Assembly (NCBI GenBank): GCA_036877525.1
Contig: JAZGTH010000035.1
Location: forward strand, 330,001 to 394,000
Direction of reading: 5' to 3'
From: Chromobotia macracanthus
Taxonomy: Eukaryota; Chordata; Actinopteri; Cypriniformes; Botiidae
DNA: 64,000 bases
A program made the position numbers and the translations under genes. The first letter of the stretch is position 1. Each line of letters opens with the position of its first letter. The notes under the pieces are model-generated. The model made no database searches and was not told the origin of the DNA. It saw nothing but the letters and a program-made list of their open reading frames with translations. Below, piece by piece: positions 12,401 through 23,801 of this stretch.

Positions 12401-15400
12401 AAGATATAGTTTTTGAACACTTTCTGGTTGTCAGACTTTCGTTATATGTCTATAGTTAATGTGATGAACTACTGTACACCTTTGTGGTTACTCTAGGATA
12501 CCTGTCTGAACATTATATACTTATATTTTACATTAAAAATGACATTAATACCAACTTTTAAAAAGTAATTAGCAAAAAATGGTTAATTCTCTTTGTTTGC
12601 AGATGCCGTTGATTTGGTGTTTTCCATTTAATGCAATGACATTCAGTTATTTTAAAGTATGACTTAAGGTTTAAAAGTTTCCAAACTCATTTAAATGTAT
12701 TATCAGTTGTTCTTATCCAAAGAAACTTACAAGTAAATAAACAAGCAACTACTCTTTGGGTCCACTGTATTTCGAAACCACTTCCTCTATCTAGTTAAAC
12801 AAAGAAAGATGACAAACCATTGTCTCCATCTTCATCGTTTGAGATAGTGTGCAGATCAATGTAATGAGTCCCAATGGCAACATCATTCATGCTTCCTTCA
12901 TCCAGAACCCGAATCTTCAGCCTTTGACACAGTGGAGGAAACATCTCCTTAAAAACCACCTGCTCATTCCACACCGGATCTGCTGTACTCTTTTGAGTAG
13001 ACGTCCTGCCCTTTCATGCAGAAAAAAGGATAAGAGTATCAGAAACATACACACAGCTGAACCCTGCACAGTATTCTGTATAAATTATATATACCGTTTA
13101 TTTCAACCTAAGTCATAAAAATCATGAAAGAATCAATCAATTGTTTGCATTTGTAGGTTTAAGAAAACATTTGTGAGCTTACAATTTGACCGAAGAAGGA
13201 CACCTCTACGTAAGGGTCTATGAGAGCTGTGTTATCACCAACAAAGGCTTTGGTCACATTGGCCATAATACTGGAGTTTATTCTAGGAAGACCTTCTGCT
13301 CGATATACTATCACATAAAATCGAGCCCATGGCCGCTCAGGGTTTAAACCTTCAGGAAGAAGAAGGTTCCTGGAAGTGGACAAAGGCAGAAGAATTGTTT
13401 TAGCATCATATTTAGGAGCAGGAATGAAATGTACTGGAAACAGACAATTAGCAGAGTCTCTAATCAGCAGATAGGAAAGTCACTGAAATTATTTTATGTT
13501 GAGCTCTTTGTCTTGGATTATAAATGAATTACAAATGGTTAGACCAAAATCCAAAAAAACACAGCATACTATACACTGGTGACCAGCTACACTGGTCTTT
13601 ACAGCAAGAAAAACATAATGCAGGAGATTAATATTTATTTAATAAATGTATAATTCATTCAGTATATTCAGCATACTTCAAAACAGTTCTATGACATCAA
13701 TAAAACTGACATCTTACTTTTCTATCTGTTCCTCTGCATCACTGAACTTCTGGGATGGTGGTGCAACATCTCCCTTTCCTGAGACGCTGATATCACACTT
13801 CAGGTAACCTTTCACCCCCGTGCGGATATCAGACGGGTTTGTTAGCATCGCCCACTTGTTGATGAACTGATGGCCTGGCAAAGCGATGAAGTAATAAGTT
13901 TGAAAATCGAAGACCTAATTCACAAACTTTAGGCTCATCATAAGTATTATCATTAGCTTAAGAAGAGATATCAAGCAACTATGCAAACATTGATATGTTT
14001 ACCAGGTTGGGCGTAAACTGTTCCAACATCAATCTTGAAACTTCCCACACAGAAACTCTTCATGATCTTTGAGTGCATCACCTTTGAAAAAAGTATATCA
14101 GATTTCTATGTGATCTGTGCAGGTTGTTCTGCTGCATTAAGAATAATTTACATGCATACTTACCGATAGTTTGATGACTTTGTCAAAAAAGATGTCTTGA
14201 TGGCAGAATAAGTCAAACACAAAATACTGAGGAGTGAGAAGACCAGAGTTATGAAATATTCTTTCTATTAGTGCCATTATTTTATACAGTTGTTAAAAAG
14301 AGTTCACCTCATTGTAAAAGGGGGCATTGGTTCCTTCTTTCACTGAAGTCTGTTTTTTCTCATCTCCAATTTCAATCACAACACTGGGGTCTATATTATC
14401 CCCAATCAGCTGCCTAGCTTCTGTTATATTGATGGAGATCTTAGAAGATACAAGATTTTTCTATGATTTTTTTAATAACCATAAATAACTCTTTGAACAC
14501 CCCAAAACAAGCATGAACAAAGTCTGAGGTTCAAGGTGCAGATTTAAAATGTTTACAAGTCAATTGGCATCAAAAGGCAGATTTCGATTCTACCTGAAAA
14601 TGTTGTGGTTTGCTTTCACTTTCCAATATCTTGGCCACAGGTTTAGACCTTTAATGTACAAAACAGATGAACATGTTGTGCATGAATTAAAGAAATTAAT
14701 TGTCATGATATGTTACAATTTGAGAGGAAAAAAACAAGAACTGCCTTTTAGTTTTAGGATTTTGTCGAAAGGAAAACTCTTCTGAAGTTTTATCTTCATT
14801 ATTTGGAGGATTTGGTATGTCTGGATGATAAGGATTTGTTTCAGATTCAGGCTCTACAATGAAAAGATGACAGTAAAGCTTTTATTGTAAATCTTGGCTA
14901 GTGTTGAGGCTCAAATTGTTGCATGACTGAATTGGATGGATTAATCACGTGTCAATAAAACTGTTGCAGTTAATCTTTATTAAGAGCTCTACATTTTTAC
15001 TTGCATAACCTCATGTTTGCCTTCATGGTCTTACCTAGAGCACTTCTGTTTGCAATCACAACACTCTTGTTGCCTCTCCGTTTCTTCTTTACTTTTAATC
15101 CAAACACTTTTTTGCTGCAAAAATCACATTGAAATATGAGAGGAAGTATACATGGTTTATATCAGTAATTATAAGGCTTGGATTAAAAAACACAATAACA
15201 CAAACGTGTTTTCTCTAGCAGTGTATTTTTTATTGGTTTGAAACACCTAGTTCAAAACCCTTTGGAAATTATTATAATTTTGTGAATTTTGTCCTAAACT
15301 ACTATTGTAGACACACAGGCTTCTTTCTTTCTGTTATCTAATTTTTTATTCTCGACTACATTCTTACGCTTATTTTTCTTCTGTCTGTAAATATTGCTAT

Positions 15401-15912
15401 TACTAAATATTACTAAATATTACTATTAAACTACCTGTGTTTGCACAATGTCACATATGTAAAAAAATTCAACTTGAAAATATTTGCAGATATATGAGGG
15501 AAATGTAAGTAATCTATGAATAAAATGTTCCTTCCAGAAACTGTTCCACCACCATTCATTCATATACATCACATACACAAGATTTATTAGTTGGTGTAAG
15601 TTAATGAGTTCCAACTGTTAGTAACTGCATATCACTTTTAAAATGTTGCGCCTTATGGTTAAAACTCTGGGTGCAAGGAGCCATCTAACCACGACAATCC
15701 CCAGGTTTGTCGAGGTTGCTCCAGGTGTACTCTTTGTGTATGAAGAGTACTGTATGTTGTTTTGCATAAAAGCGTCTGCAAAATAACTACAAAATACATA
15801 TCAAATTATTCATAATGCATAATTCCCTGCTATTCACACAAGTGAACAAGCTTAAAGTGGATGACAGAAGAGCTTACCCTTGTGTGGAACTGTTGTTCTT
15901 ATCTTCATCCAT
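474..15912 (-). CDS. fer1l6: Fer-1-like protein 6 (type II ferlin), complete, 42 coding exons
   Basis: Joining 42 exons with consistent phases gives about 1810 residues; I recall human FER1L6 as about 1857. The start at 15910-15912 opens MDEDKNNSST and reads across the first junction into the basic FGLKVKKKRR stretch with which the human protein begins. Order: C2 about 93-200; C2 from about 237 (ERPWARFY, NSSIMANVTKAFVGD); FerI about 395; C2 about 470; FerA/FerB about 600-760 (PQHTLPDVFVSM); C2 from about 810 (LRAHMYQARGL); C2 about 970-1090; C2 about 1310-1420 with the acidic calcium-loop-like DPDGKADPY; C2 about 1550-1665; one membrane helix about 1780-1800, then a short lumenal or extracellular tail ending at a TGA (474-476). 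No DysF domain lies between FerB and the next C2, which separates it from dysferlin/myoferlin. Ferlins act in calcium-dependent vesicle fusion; FER1L6 itself is poorly characterised and is linked to muscle development in zebrafish. Identity is strong at every exon. Confidence 0.95.
5806..5925 (+). mobile_element. L2-type LINE 3'-end fragment
   Basis: Inside a FER1L6 intron. The stretch with CTGTCCAGGGTGTTCCCCTG, AGCTGGGACAGACTCCAGCA and a tail of AAGTGGTATAGACAATGATTG is the decayed 3' terminus of L2-clade LINEs (consensus ending in a GGTATAGAAAATGGATGG-like tail, recalled). No reverse-transcriptase frame remains. Confidence 0.75.
6051..6233. mobile_element. MITE-like element, family A copy 1
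   Basis: About 183 bases bounded by 21-base inverted repeats that differ at two positions (left GGTTGCATTTTATTTTACAG, right reverse complement GGTAGCACTTTATTTTACAG). The core holds a telomere-like TTAGGG-rich stretch at about 6129-6152. It is non-coding, within a FER1L6 intron, and related to copies at 7216 and 42496. Confidence 0.7.
7216..7419. mobile_element. MITE-like element, family A copy 2
   Basis: About 204 bases in a FER1L6 intron. Inverted ends start GGTTACACTTTGTTTTACAG on the left; the right end reads GGTTACACTTTATTTTAAGG on the other strand. The middle again holds CCCTAA-type repeats (7300-7330). Confidence 0.7.
7438..7496. repeat. Short tandem array, ACATTCAGTAAGT-type
   Basis: Three imperfect copies of ACATTCAGTAAGTA with spacers, directly after family A copy 2, in a FER1L6 intron. 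Non-coding. Confidence 0.7.
7694..7979. mobile_element. Non-autonomous hAT (Charlie-like) element with 8-bp target-site duplication
   Basis: The 286-base element begins CAGTGGTTCACAGCC and ends with the mutated complement of it (CCTGGTTGAGAAACATTA). It is flanked by identical 8-base repeats CTTTACAT at 7686-7693 and 7980-7987, the duplication length made by hAT transposases. No transposase frame is present. It lies in a FER1L6 intron. Confidence 0.85.
9258..15912 (-). other. fer1l6: FER1L6 exons 1-19, exon coordinates
   Basis: Coding exons in transcript order (minus strand): 15912-15878, 15114-15035, 14853-14745, 14648-14594, 14439-14308, 14226-14164, 14081-14003, 13874-13718, 13369-13183, 13010-12818, 12148-11835, 11609-11501, 11344-11191, 11087-10967, 10884-10784, 10406-10316, 9958-9839, 9704-9552, 9435-9258. 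The 314-base exon at 11835 joins the end of a C2 domain to FerI and a lysine-rich low-complexity linker. The exon ending at 9258 is followed by GCAAGA, a good GC-AG donor. The exon ending at 14745 uses either a GC donor or, three bases on, a weak GTTCTT donor; both keep the frame. Confidence 0.88.
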
Positions 15913-18484
15913 TCTTTCAGGAGAAATTCATTCAAGACAAACTCCTGCAAATATTATAAATCCAGTTCAGGAGCTGTCAGCACAGTCAAATTCTGTCACT
16001 GGAAAAAGACAATTTAAGACCACAGTACACCTGGTGATGTTGCAAATGAATGCAGCCCATTCCATGAAAGAAGACAATAAATTTACAGCCCTCCTGAATG
16101 TCTGTTTGACTTTCTGTTGCAGAACAATTACATTACAAACAAGGGTGGAAGTCATGGTGTCTGGTTTTAGGAAGACTAAAATGAAACCATATACAGCAGT
16201 TAAAATTTCAGAATGGACTAATCTTTTCAATTCACCAAAGACTGTCATACATGAAGATATGAAACGTAACCCAGTGTTGAACAATTTTCTTTACTACAAT
16301 AAACAATGGTTTTAAAGTGAAAAAAATCATGATTAAAGCCTGTCATTTTCAGTGCGTGTCATTTTAAGTCTCCGTTATCAGAGTGAGATTATGAGGTTGT
16401 AAAATATCTGACACATGGCATATGAGCTTCTTCATCTGTGCTCTGCATATCGCCTGGTTTCGCTTGGCTGTGCACAACTGCTGTCACAGAGAGAAAAGTA
16501 CAAATAAAATGATAAACATAAACAGCAAAACATAAACAGCATTCACAAGCAACATCTTCAATCGTTGTAACGATTACACTTTTATTTATTTTGCTAATCA
16601 CTTTTTGTTAATGACAACAGTGCTAGATAAACATAAATATCAGTGTGCTCAAACCCTAATTTTAAAGTGCAAATGATGTTGTTAATAGAGCTGGTAAAAG
16701 TTAATAGAGCTGGTAAAAGTTAATAGAGCTGGTAAAAGTTGAAAGTTCTGCTTGGCAAGACACTGTTTGCTGACATAACGAATGAAAGCAGGATGTACAA
16801 GGATACTCCTCTGGTAAATATGTGCACCACAACAGCTCAAATATTGAACTTTGTATTTGCCCTCATCAGGCTGGAATTAAATATATACCTACAAAACAGC
16901 CCACTGTACAAGAAAACCCCTCACTATTTAAATTTGGATGATACAACTAATGAAATCTACAGAAATGTTTAATAAATGTATAATAGTAGGGAAAGTAAAT
17001 ATGACATTGAAAAAGTCTCTTTAAATATTGCTCACAAAATCAGACTCAACACTCAGTTGTACCAGATACAAACATATGAATAAAAAATAAATTAAAAGTG
17101 CAATGTGCCAAATTACTGCATTACACTGTAATGTGAATCTGAGTTGTTTTTCACAAGCACTTGATAGCTGCCGTAAAATGTATTTCTAATGTCTTTACAT
17201 ACCTTTTGTTTACAAAGTCTTTTCACGGATCACAAATACAATAGAAATTGCATGTACACTGACAGAGAAGTTGTTATCTAAAAATGCATGTAACAATACA
17301 TGTTAATATTGACATTAGAAAATCAGCAACTTGGATATTGTACCATAGTGTCTGGCTCAGTAATTTTAAATATGCTTTGCTTGAATATTTGTACTGCAGT
17401 ATCTTTAAAAATCATTTGTACACTTTTGTAATATATATAATTAGATAATTTTTTTATGATTATAGTTTAGGGAAGTAAATATGATTATTGCATAGACTTG
17501 AACTTGAATCACAGGTTCAATGATTTTCCCAACAATAAGTTTGTACAACAATAAAGCAATAGGTAAAAGACTTGACTTAAAAACATGAATATGACATGTT
17601 AAAGAGGTTGCCTATTCTCTGTGTAATAGTAAGAACAGGGATGAAAACTTTCAAACACAGGTAGTATAAATGTCACGAGACTTGAGTGGTATATCCCACA
17701 GCTTCTAAAGCAATATGGTTACTTTGTATGATAAACAGAGCAAAATGTAAATCTTTATAAAGTCTCCAATCAAATTAAATTACTGATTAACTTACAAAAA
17801 CAAAAAATGAGTGACGTGAATAACATCATGCTATTGATTCTTGGCCTTTTAATGTTCTTGTTTTGCAGTTTGTAGTAGAAATAGAGCTATACATCTAGAG
17901 CTATACAACATTTACACCATATAACATTATAAATAGACTCTGAATATAGCAAATTTGCAGGAATAGCTTTATGACAATTACACTATAATCTATTTACAGT
18001 GTGAAGATCAGAAGTCAAGAAGTTTTATGAAACAAAAATGTATTTAAAAATGAGTAGATCTGTAACAAATTATACATATAATTATACATATATTATACAT
18101 ATATTTACACTTTCAGTCTTCAGCCATTCACATCTTCAAGTCATGTGACAAATTACTAGAAACACAATTACATGAGAAAAAATATTATTTTGTATATCTG
18201 TTTTCTTACCGCACTCACAGTAAAATAGCATTATAACATTCCATCAACTGTGGTGCCACTAATGAAAACACATTTTGCAAATTGTATAAATGATATAGAT
18301 CAAAATAGTTCATATATGGCAGACCAAATGACTCATTGAATTCTTCCAACAATTACATACTACATTCAGAAACGTACATAGAGATGTTTATAGAGGTGGA
18401 ATGGTCATTTCAGAGATAATCGAATACAGAAAAGGAGAAACACTCATGACACAAACAGAAGCACCTATGAGACATGACAAAAGT
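15913..18484. other. Intergenic DNA between FER1L6 start and PRKAG3 stop
   Basis: Holds the FER1L6 promoter side and the PRKAG3 3' untranslated region. AT-rich with no convincing exon. A plus-strand open frame at 15815-16315 overlaps the antisense of FER1L6 exon 1 and shows no recognisable domain. A 19-base triplication lies at 16682-16738. Confidence 0.6.
16682..16738. repeat. Perfect 19-bp tandem triplication
   Basis: Three identical copies of TTAATAGAGCTGGTAAAAG (16682-16700, 16701-16719, 16720-16738). The absence of any mismatch points to recent expansion. Confidence 0.95.
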
Positions 18485-21400
18485 CTACCTGTGTGGACTG
18501 TGGAGGGATGCACCCTCCACTGGTGAGAAAAGTGCATCCACACCTGCAGGAGTCAAAACCAATGCCTGAAGCAAATCAGAGAGTGAGATGATTCCCTTCA
18601 CCACATCCTCCTTGTCCACTAACACTAGACGGTGAACCTGAGAGAACAGGACATGGTCCTTAATCAGGTTTGATGCTATATTTAATATGATATGGATGAA
18701 AATTAGGCTGTGAAGGATAAAGTCCATTCACTATCCATAAGCTATTAGAATTCAAATATATTCAACATTTCATCAGCTGATTAATTGACACCAAGTTGAT
18801 CATAATAACATTTTTAGAATTCGCATCATTCCACTAGAGTATGTGAATTCCTGAGAGCTGTCAGGAGCATAGAATGATACCTCCGCGTCTGCGATACGAT
18901 CAATGATGATTTCCAGAGTTTCGTAAGGGTAGCATTTTAGCACCCCCTCAATACAGCATGAACGGCTCTGAATGGCCTCCTGCATTGTCATATTCAGATT
19001 GTTGTAGGATTTCTGTGCAGCCACGTTCTATTGTAGACAAAATAAGAAACCATACAATGAAAAGATAATACTTAAAGATAGTAACTGAAGGTGTGAACGT
19101 CATTTATAGATATATAATAGGTGTGGATATGAGCCTACATACAATGACATCAAACCTGGAGTAAAGTGCCACTACTTTCCCTATAAAGAATAAAGACAAT
19201 CAGTTATACAGACAACAATGTGCACTGTATTTTAAAACCAATGTAATGTAATGTATATACGTAATATTGCTTCATAAGTAGGTTTTTCTATTAACATATT
19301 TCTAATTGAAACAGGAGGTTTTGGTGGGACATAAAATGGTCCTTTTTTCCAGTTTCTGGAGACAGATGACATTAGGTGAAGGAGTGTTCTTGCTCAAGAG
19401 CATTTGATTGGACAATTTGCATGTGTACAAGATAAGTCATCAATATTGTTGATATATTTTTCTGAAGGACATATTAAAAATCCTATTGATTCCTTTTAAA
19501 ACCTCCTGTTTAAAAGATCCTATTATTTTAACTGGGTCTTTAAGAGGCAGCAAAAATGTAACTACTGTAAAATATGTAATCAGCAAAATATATAACCACT
19601 GAGAAATAACTTATATAATCTTTGGTTATCAAACAAAATAACACCAAAAAGCCATTCACAGTCTTACATACCTTGCTCATTGACAACAGGCAGGGCTGAG
19701 ACCCGTCGCTCTACAAATATCGATAAAGCATCATAAACAGTTTCTGTCTCCTTGATAGTCGCAATACCCTTGAATGTTCCAATTTCTACTTCCTCAATCC
19801 GTTTCTGTAAGAACTGTGGCTTTGGGATCATCGACCCCTGCAATTCACAAAACGTATATTTGGCACTCTAGCAGCTATTGTGACCATCAAAACTGATTTT
19901 GCATACTATTGCAATGTGTCAAAAAACATACAAAAATGTGCAAGAACTTGAGGATGCGTTTGTGTGTCAGTATGTGGAGGACGTTTCCTGATTCTGGATC
20001 TATGACAGGTAGTCGATGAATCTTGTTCTTCAGTAAAGAATAAGTGGCTTCAAAGAGGCTGAGAACAGCAAACAACTTCATGTCAGAGAAATACAAGATA
20101 AATATGAGAAGAAAAGAAAAACGTTCTGCTGATGTCCTGCTTTACCTGGATTCAGGGGTGATGCTGATGAGGGAGTTCAGAGAATACTGTAGATAGACCT
20201 CTGGAAGAGGAACAGATAGAGCTACTACTAAAAGTTACTGGGGTTTAAAAAAAAGACATTTTTACCTCAAAACTAAATACAAATACCTCTCCACGTCTCA
20301 ATCTTGTGTTCCTCCAGCTCATAGATCTGTACCTAAATCAAATATTGGGTATATAAATAAGTCTGAAGTAATGTTCAAAACATTCACTGCTTTGTTCTCT
20401 ATTAGTTTTAAAGAGTTATTAAATGTGCTTCATTTTGCTCTGCATTGTGTTTTGGTGCTGGGGGTCTGTTGCTGTTATATATTGGCGTTATCGTAAAGGA
20501 AGCCCTGCCCCTGGATTTTGGGGCAAGGGCAATTGTATTTAATATATTTTAAAATATATTGATTATAATTCCATTGACCAAAATCACAAACTTCCCAAAA
20601 TATTTTTGTTTTGTGCAATTTTATGAATATTGTAATTGTGTTTTAAATTTGTTATATTATGTTTGTTGGTAAATTTAATGACAGTTTTTCAATGTGACAA
20701 CTTACCCCAGTATGACAACATGCCCCGCTATAGAGACAGGCATGTTGTCACAAAAGGTCAGTTGTATTTTAATGAACTAAAGCTTGGATGTGAGTGGAAA
20801 TGTTCAAGTTTTTTTTTGTTTTAAAATACTTTTTATGCATTAAAGGTGTATAAGGCAACTGAGTTTTTCAGATGAAAAAAACTTCATCTGAAAAAAGAAA
20901 AAAAATCTGTTTTGTTTATAGTGATAAATGTTTAATAGATTAATAGTGTTTACCATAGGAGATTTGTAATAACGATGGAGAATGTTGATAAAGTCTGTAA
21001 TGGTGAGCATCCCTGCAAAGACAGAAATAGCACACTGAGAACATAAACAGAAGTTCAGCTTCAAATTCAATCCATCACTAATTCATACAAGCTGATCTAA
21101 ACTCACCAGAGAGTTCTGTATTTAAAGAGCTTAATCAAATTAGGGACTGAAATATCAACAGGCTAACATCGGCACTTGGACCCACGTTTCTTTTCAGTAG
21201 GGGGATATGCTTTCTCTTAAGCTTGGCTTTTATTACTCTCAAAAATGGTGCAGGGGATTAGAGCAGCACCATGCAACTTTCCCAGGAATCACCATTGCCC
21301 AGAGGCCATGCTAAAGTTAGAAACTGGCACCAGTGAGGCGAAAGCTTCATGGGATCAGCCAGAGCTGTGACTGCGCACACACATCCACACATGCTTGCTG

Positions 21401-23801
21401 AATCTGCAGTTCACTCAAAAGCAACTGGGAGAAAACGTCCAATGTCATCCAAAAATTCAAAAAACATCAAAATATGGAACATCTAAACATCAAAATTCAT
21501 CACTTACACTGTATATCAAACAAAATCAAACTGCAGTTTTATGGGATTGTGTATAAGATGTTCTGTCAAAGTATTTAAACATATATCAATGATAAATGGG
21601 TTTTCCTAACATAGATTTATGGGTTAGTGACATTATAAGATTTCAGTAATCTGATGCAGGCTCAGTTGAACAACCACACTCGAAGGCTCAGCAAAACTCT
21701 TAGGTTTGCTTACCTACAAAACACTGCACCTTGTTGTCCCATAAAGGTGCAGCTCGGACACCATTTGCAACCAGTGCAAAGAACGCTTTCTTCACCTGTA
21801 CAGAACAATGATATATTTCAATATTTGTGCTTTAAATATTTGTGTACAGATTTTTTTCAATATAAATTAATTTACTAAAATTAAATAGACTACACCAAAA
21901 ACTTTCGGTTTAATAGAATTTAAGTTTGCAATTAACCTGCAGCGTTGTGTCAAAAATGACCAGTTTGGAACTTGTTGGAATGGCATCATAGCAGCAGTGG
22001 CTCATGAAAAACTTGGCGTACACATCTGAGTCAGGGTCCTGAAGAGGTCCTTTAGAGGGAGACAGAGGGAAAGAAACCAGCTGCAGGTGGGTCAGTTAGC
22101 AGTACAGCAGCCCTGCTGCACTCATCATCATATAGTATTCACAAAACCAGACAAATGTTTGGACATACCACTTACTACTGGAAATCTGATGAAATAACAG
22201 ATGGAAATTCAGGAAATATTTAGTGACCTTAAGTGTTAAACAAATCACCATCTTTAAAGACCCACTGAGGTGCCCTGAAATGTGTAGTTTTGTTTGATGC
22301 ATTAAAGTAATTTTAGTAAGTAAGCACACTAGTTTATAAATACCCTTAAAACCAACAAATTCCTACTAAAAGCCAAAAACTATTGATTTCATGGGGAATT
22401 CCACTTTGAAGTTTAACCACCTTATGACCTGCTAAACCAATTTTCGCACTCAATCTATAAAGCTGAGACAAAATCATAAAAACATAATATTAAAATACCC
22501 AATAAGGGCTAGAACAAACAACTTTGCCTTCAGACTTTTGTACATCAGGAAAGCAGAATTTAAGAGATTATGGCTAAGAAACAAATGTGGGTCATCTTAG
22601 AAGATACTAATAGATACCTGTCCTCTTCATGATCAATCCTTCATCCTCCATAAAGAGGCTCTACAGTAGAGAAAAAATTATCTGTCACTACAGTGGGCAA
22701 ACTGTTAATGTATAGTATATAAAAGCACTGATAAAGGCAAATATGGCATCATATTTTATGTATAACAACCTACATGCCCAAACATATGAAATGAAACTAC
22801 ATTAGCTAAGTGTGTATTTTTTGGTATGATCTCAAGTTACTTTCATTTACTACACTGTCATTCACATCTGTCTAACAACAGCATTTTCTGTGCAGGTGTG
22901 TGCTAAGTGTATTATAAAGTGAAAATACTGCCACAGAGCCCTGCAGAGAATTCTGACTATTGCAGCACTGTACTACTGTACATTTCTTTCTTGCATTTTT
23001 TTAATCATGCCATTACTCCAACACTGTAAAGACGCATTGTTTGCTCATAGACAGCAAACAGAAAACAGGATGTCACAGTGGCACTTAGAGGCCTTGTTCC
23101 TAATTTACAAATATCTAGATCATAAAACCTTAGTCAAACTTAATCAATGTCACAACAACAGGATATCTAGTTAATTACTTTTAGCAATAATCTGCTTTTA
23201 AATGTACATGTTCAACATATTTCTAACTGATCACATGGAACTTGATCTTAGAGGCCTTGTTCCCTGTGCACTGTTCAGGGCTCCAAAAATAACTTCAAAC
23301 ATAAACAAAATGTGAAAAGCAACCGGAAATACTAGTTTCCTCATGTTCAGCTGAACTACAAAACTGATCCACTGAATGGGGATTATCAACTCTTCTGCAC
23401 TGAAACAAGCCTGGGGGGCTTGTGGATTGATGTACAGACTTTTATTCTACAAAAAACATTAAGACTAAGTTTTTGCAAGATTTGCACAAATCAGTAAGAG
23501 TTCTTATGAAATTCACATTCATAAAATGATTCACCATGTTATCAGAAAACTGCACGATACAGGTGCTCATATAGGTGACAGATCTCAACAGGTCTTACCT
23601 TAGGGTCCATGCCTGGGTCCTGGTGCTTAGTGAGACAAAGGGGTTTCAGGGCTGGAGCTGGCCTGAGTGGAGCATATTTCAGCTGCTCTTCAGTCCCTGC
23701 CTGCAGAGCACAATCTAAATCAGGAGAAAGAGCCGGTCCTGGCATGCAGAGGGAGGGCTGTGCGAGGTGGGAGGAGATCACAGATGTTGTGGCAGTGAGG
23801 G
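18485..23801 (-). CDS. prkag3: AMP-activated protein kinase gamma-3 subunit, 5' end uncertain
   Basis: The nucleotide-sensing regulatory subunit of AMPK, which binds AMP/ADP/ATP through CBS repeats. Exons in transcript order: 23801(or start codon 23745)-23599, 22660-22618, 22049-21937, 21795-21714, 21012-20954, 20332-20287, 20200-20146, 20058-19932, 19837-19672, 19180-19143, 19027-18881, 18637-18485. All phases agree; 391 residues from Met 23745. Four CBS repeats are visible, with nucleotide-site Asp in LTITDF, SRFDVI and SLSDLL, and Arg instead of Asp in HKRILKFL, the normally empty site 2. The VANGVRAAPLWD arginine, whose mutation causes the pig RN phenotype, is intact. Gamma-3 is favoured over gamma-1/2 by the QALVLTPAGVDAL end and by TTLL4/ABCB6 linkage. 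A splice acceptor at 23802-23803 with open frame upstream of Met 23745 suggests further 5' exons that I did not find. Confidence 0.9.
19309..19511. mobile_element. Short inverted-repeat element in a PRKAG3 intron
   Basis: Perfect 14-base inverted repeats (AAACAGGAGGTTTT at 19309-19322 and its complement at 19498-19511) enclose about 175 bases of non-coding DNA. This fits a MITE; no clear target-site duplication was seen. Confidence 0.5.
20864..20895. repeat. Perfect 13-bp hairpin in a PRKAG3 intron
   Basis: TTTTTCAGATGAA (20864-20876) and its exact complement (20883-20895) flank a 6-base AAAAAC loop, about 60 bases downstream (plus coordinates: before 20954) of the exon ending LHRYYKSPM. Confidence 0.9.

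Noticed and set aside
15815..16315. Plus-strand 166-codon open frame
   Set aside because: It overlaps the antisense of FER1L6 exon 1, has no recognisable domain, no good splice or start context, and a composition typical of random AT-rich DNA.
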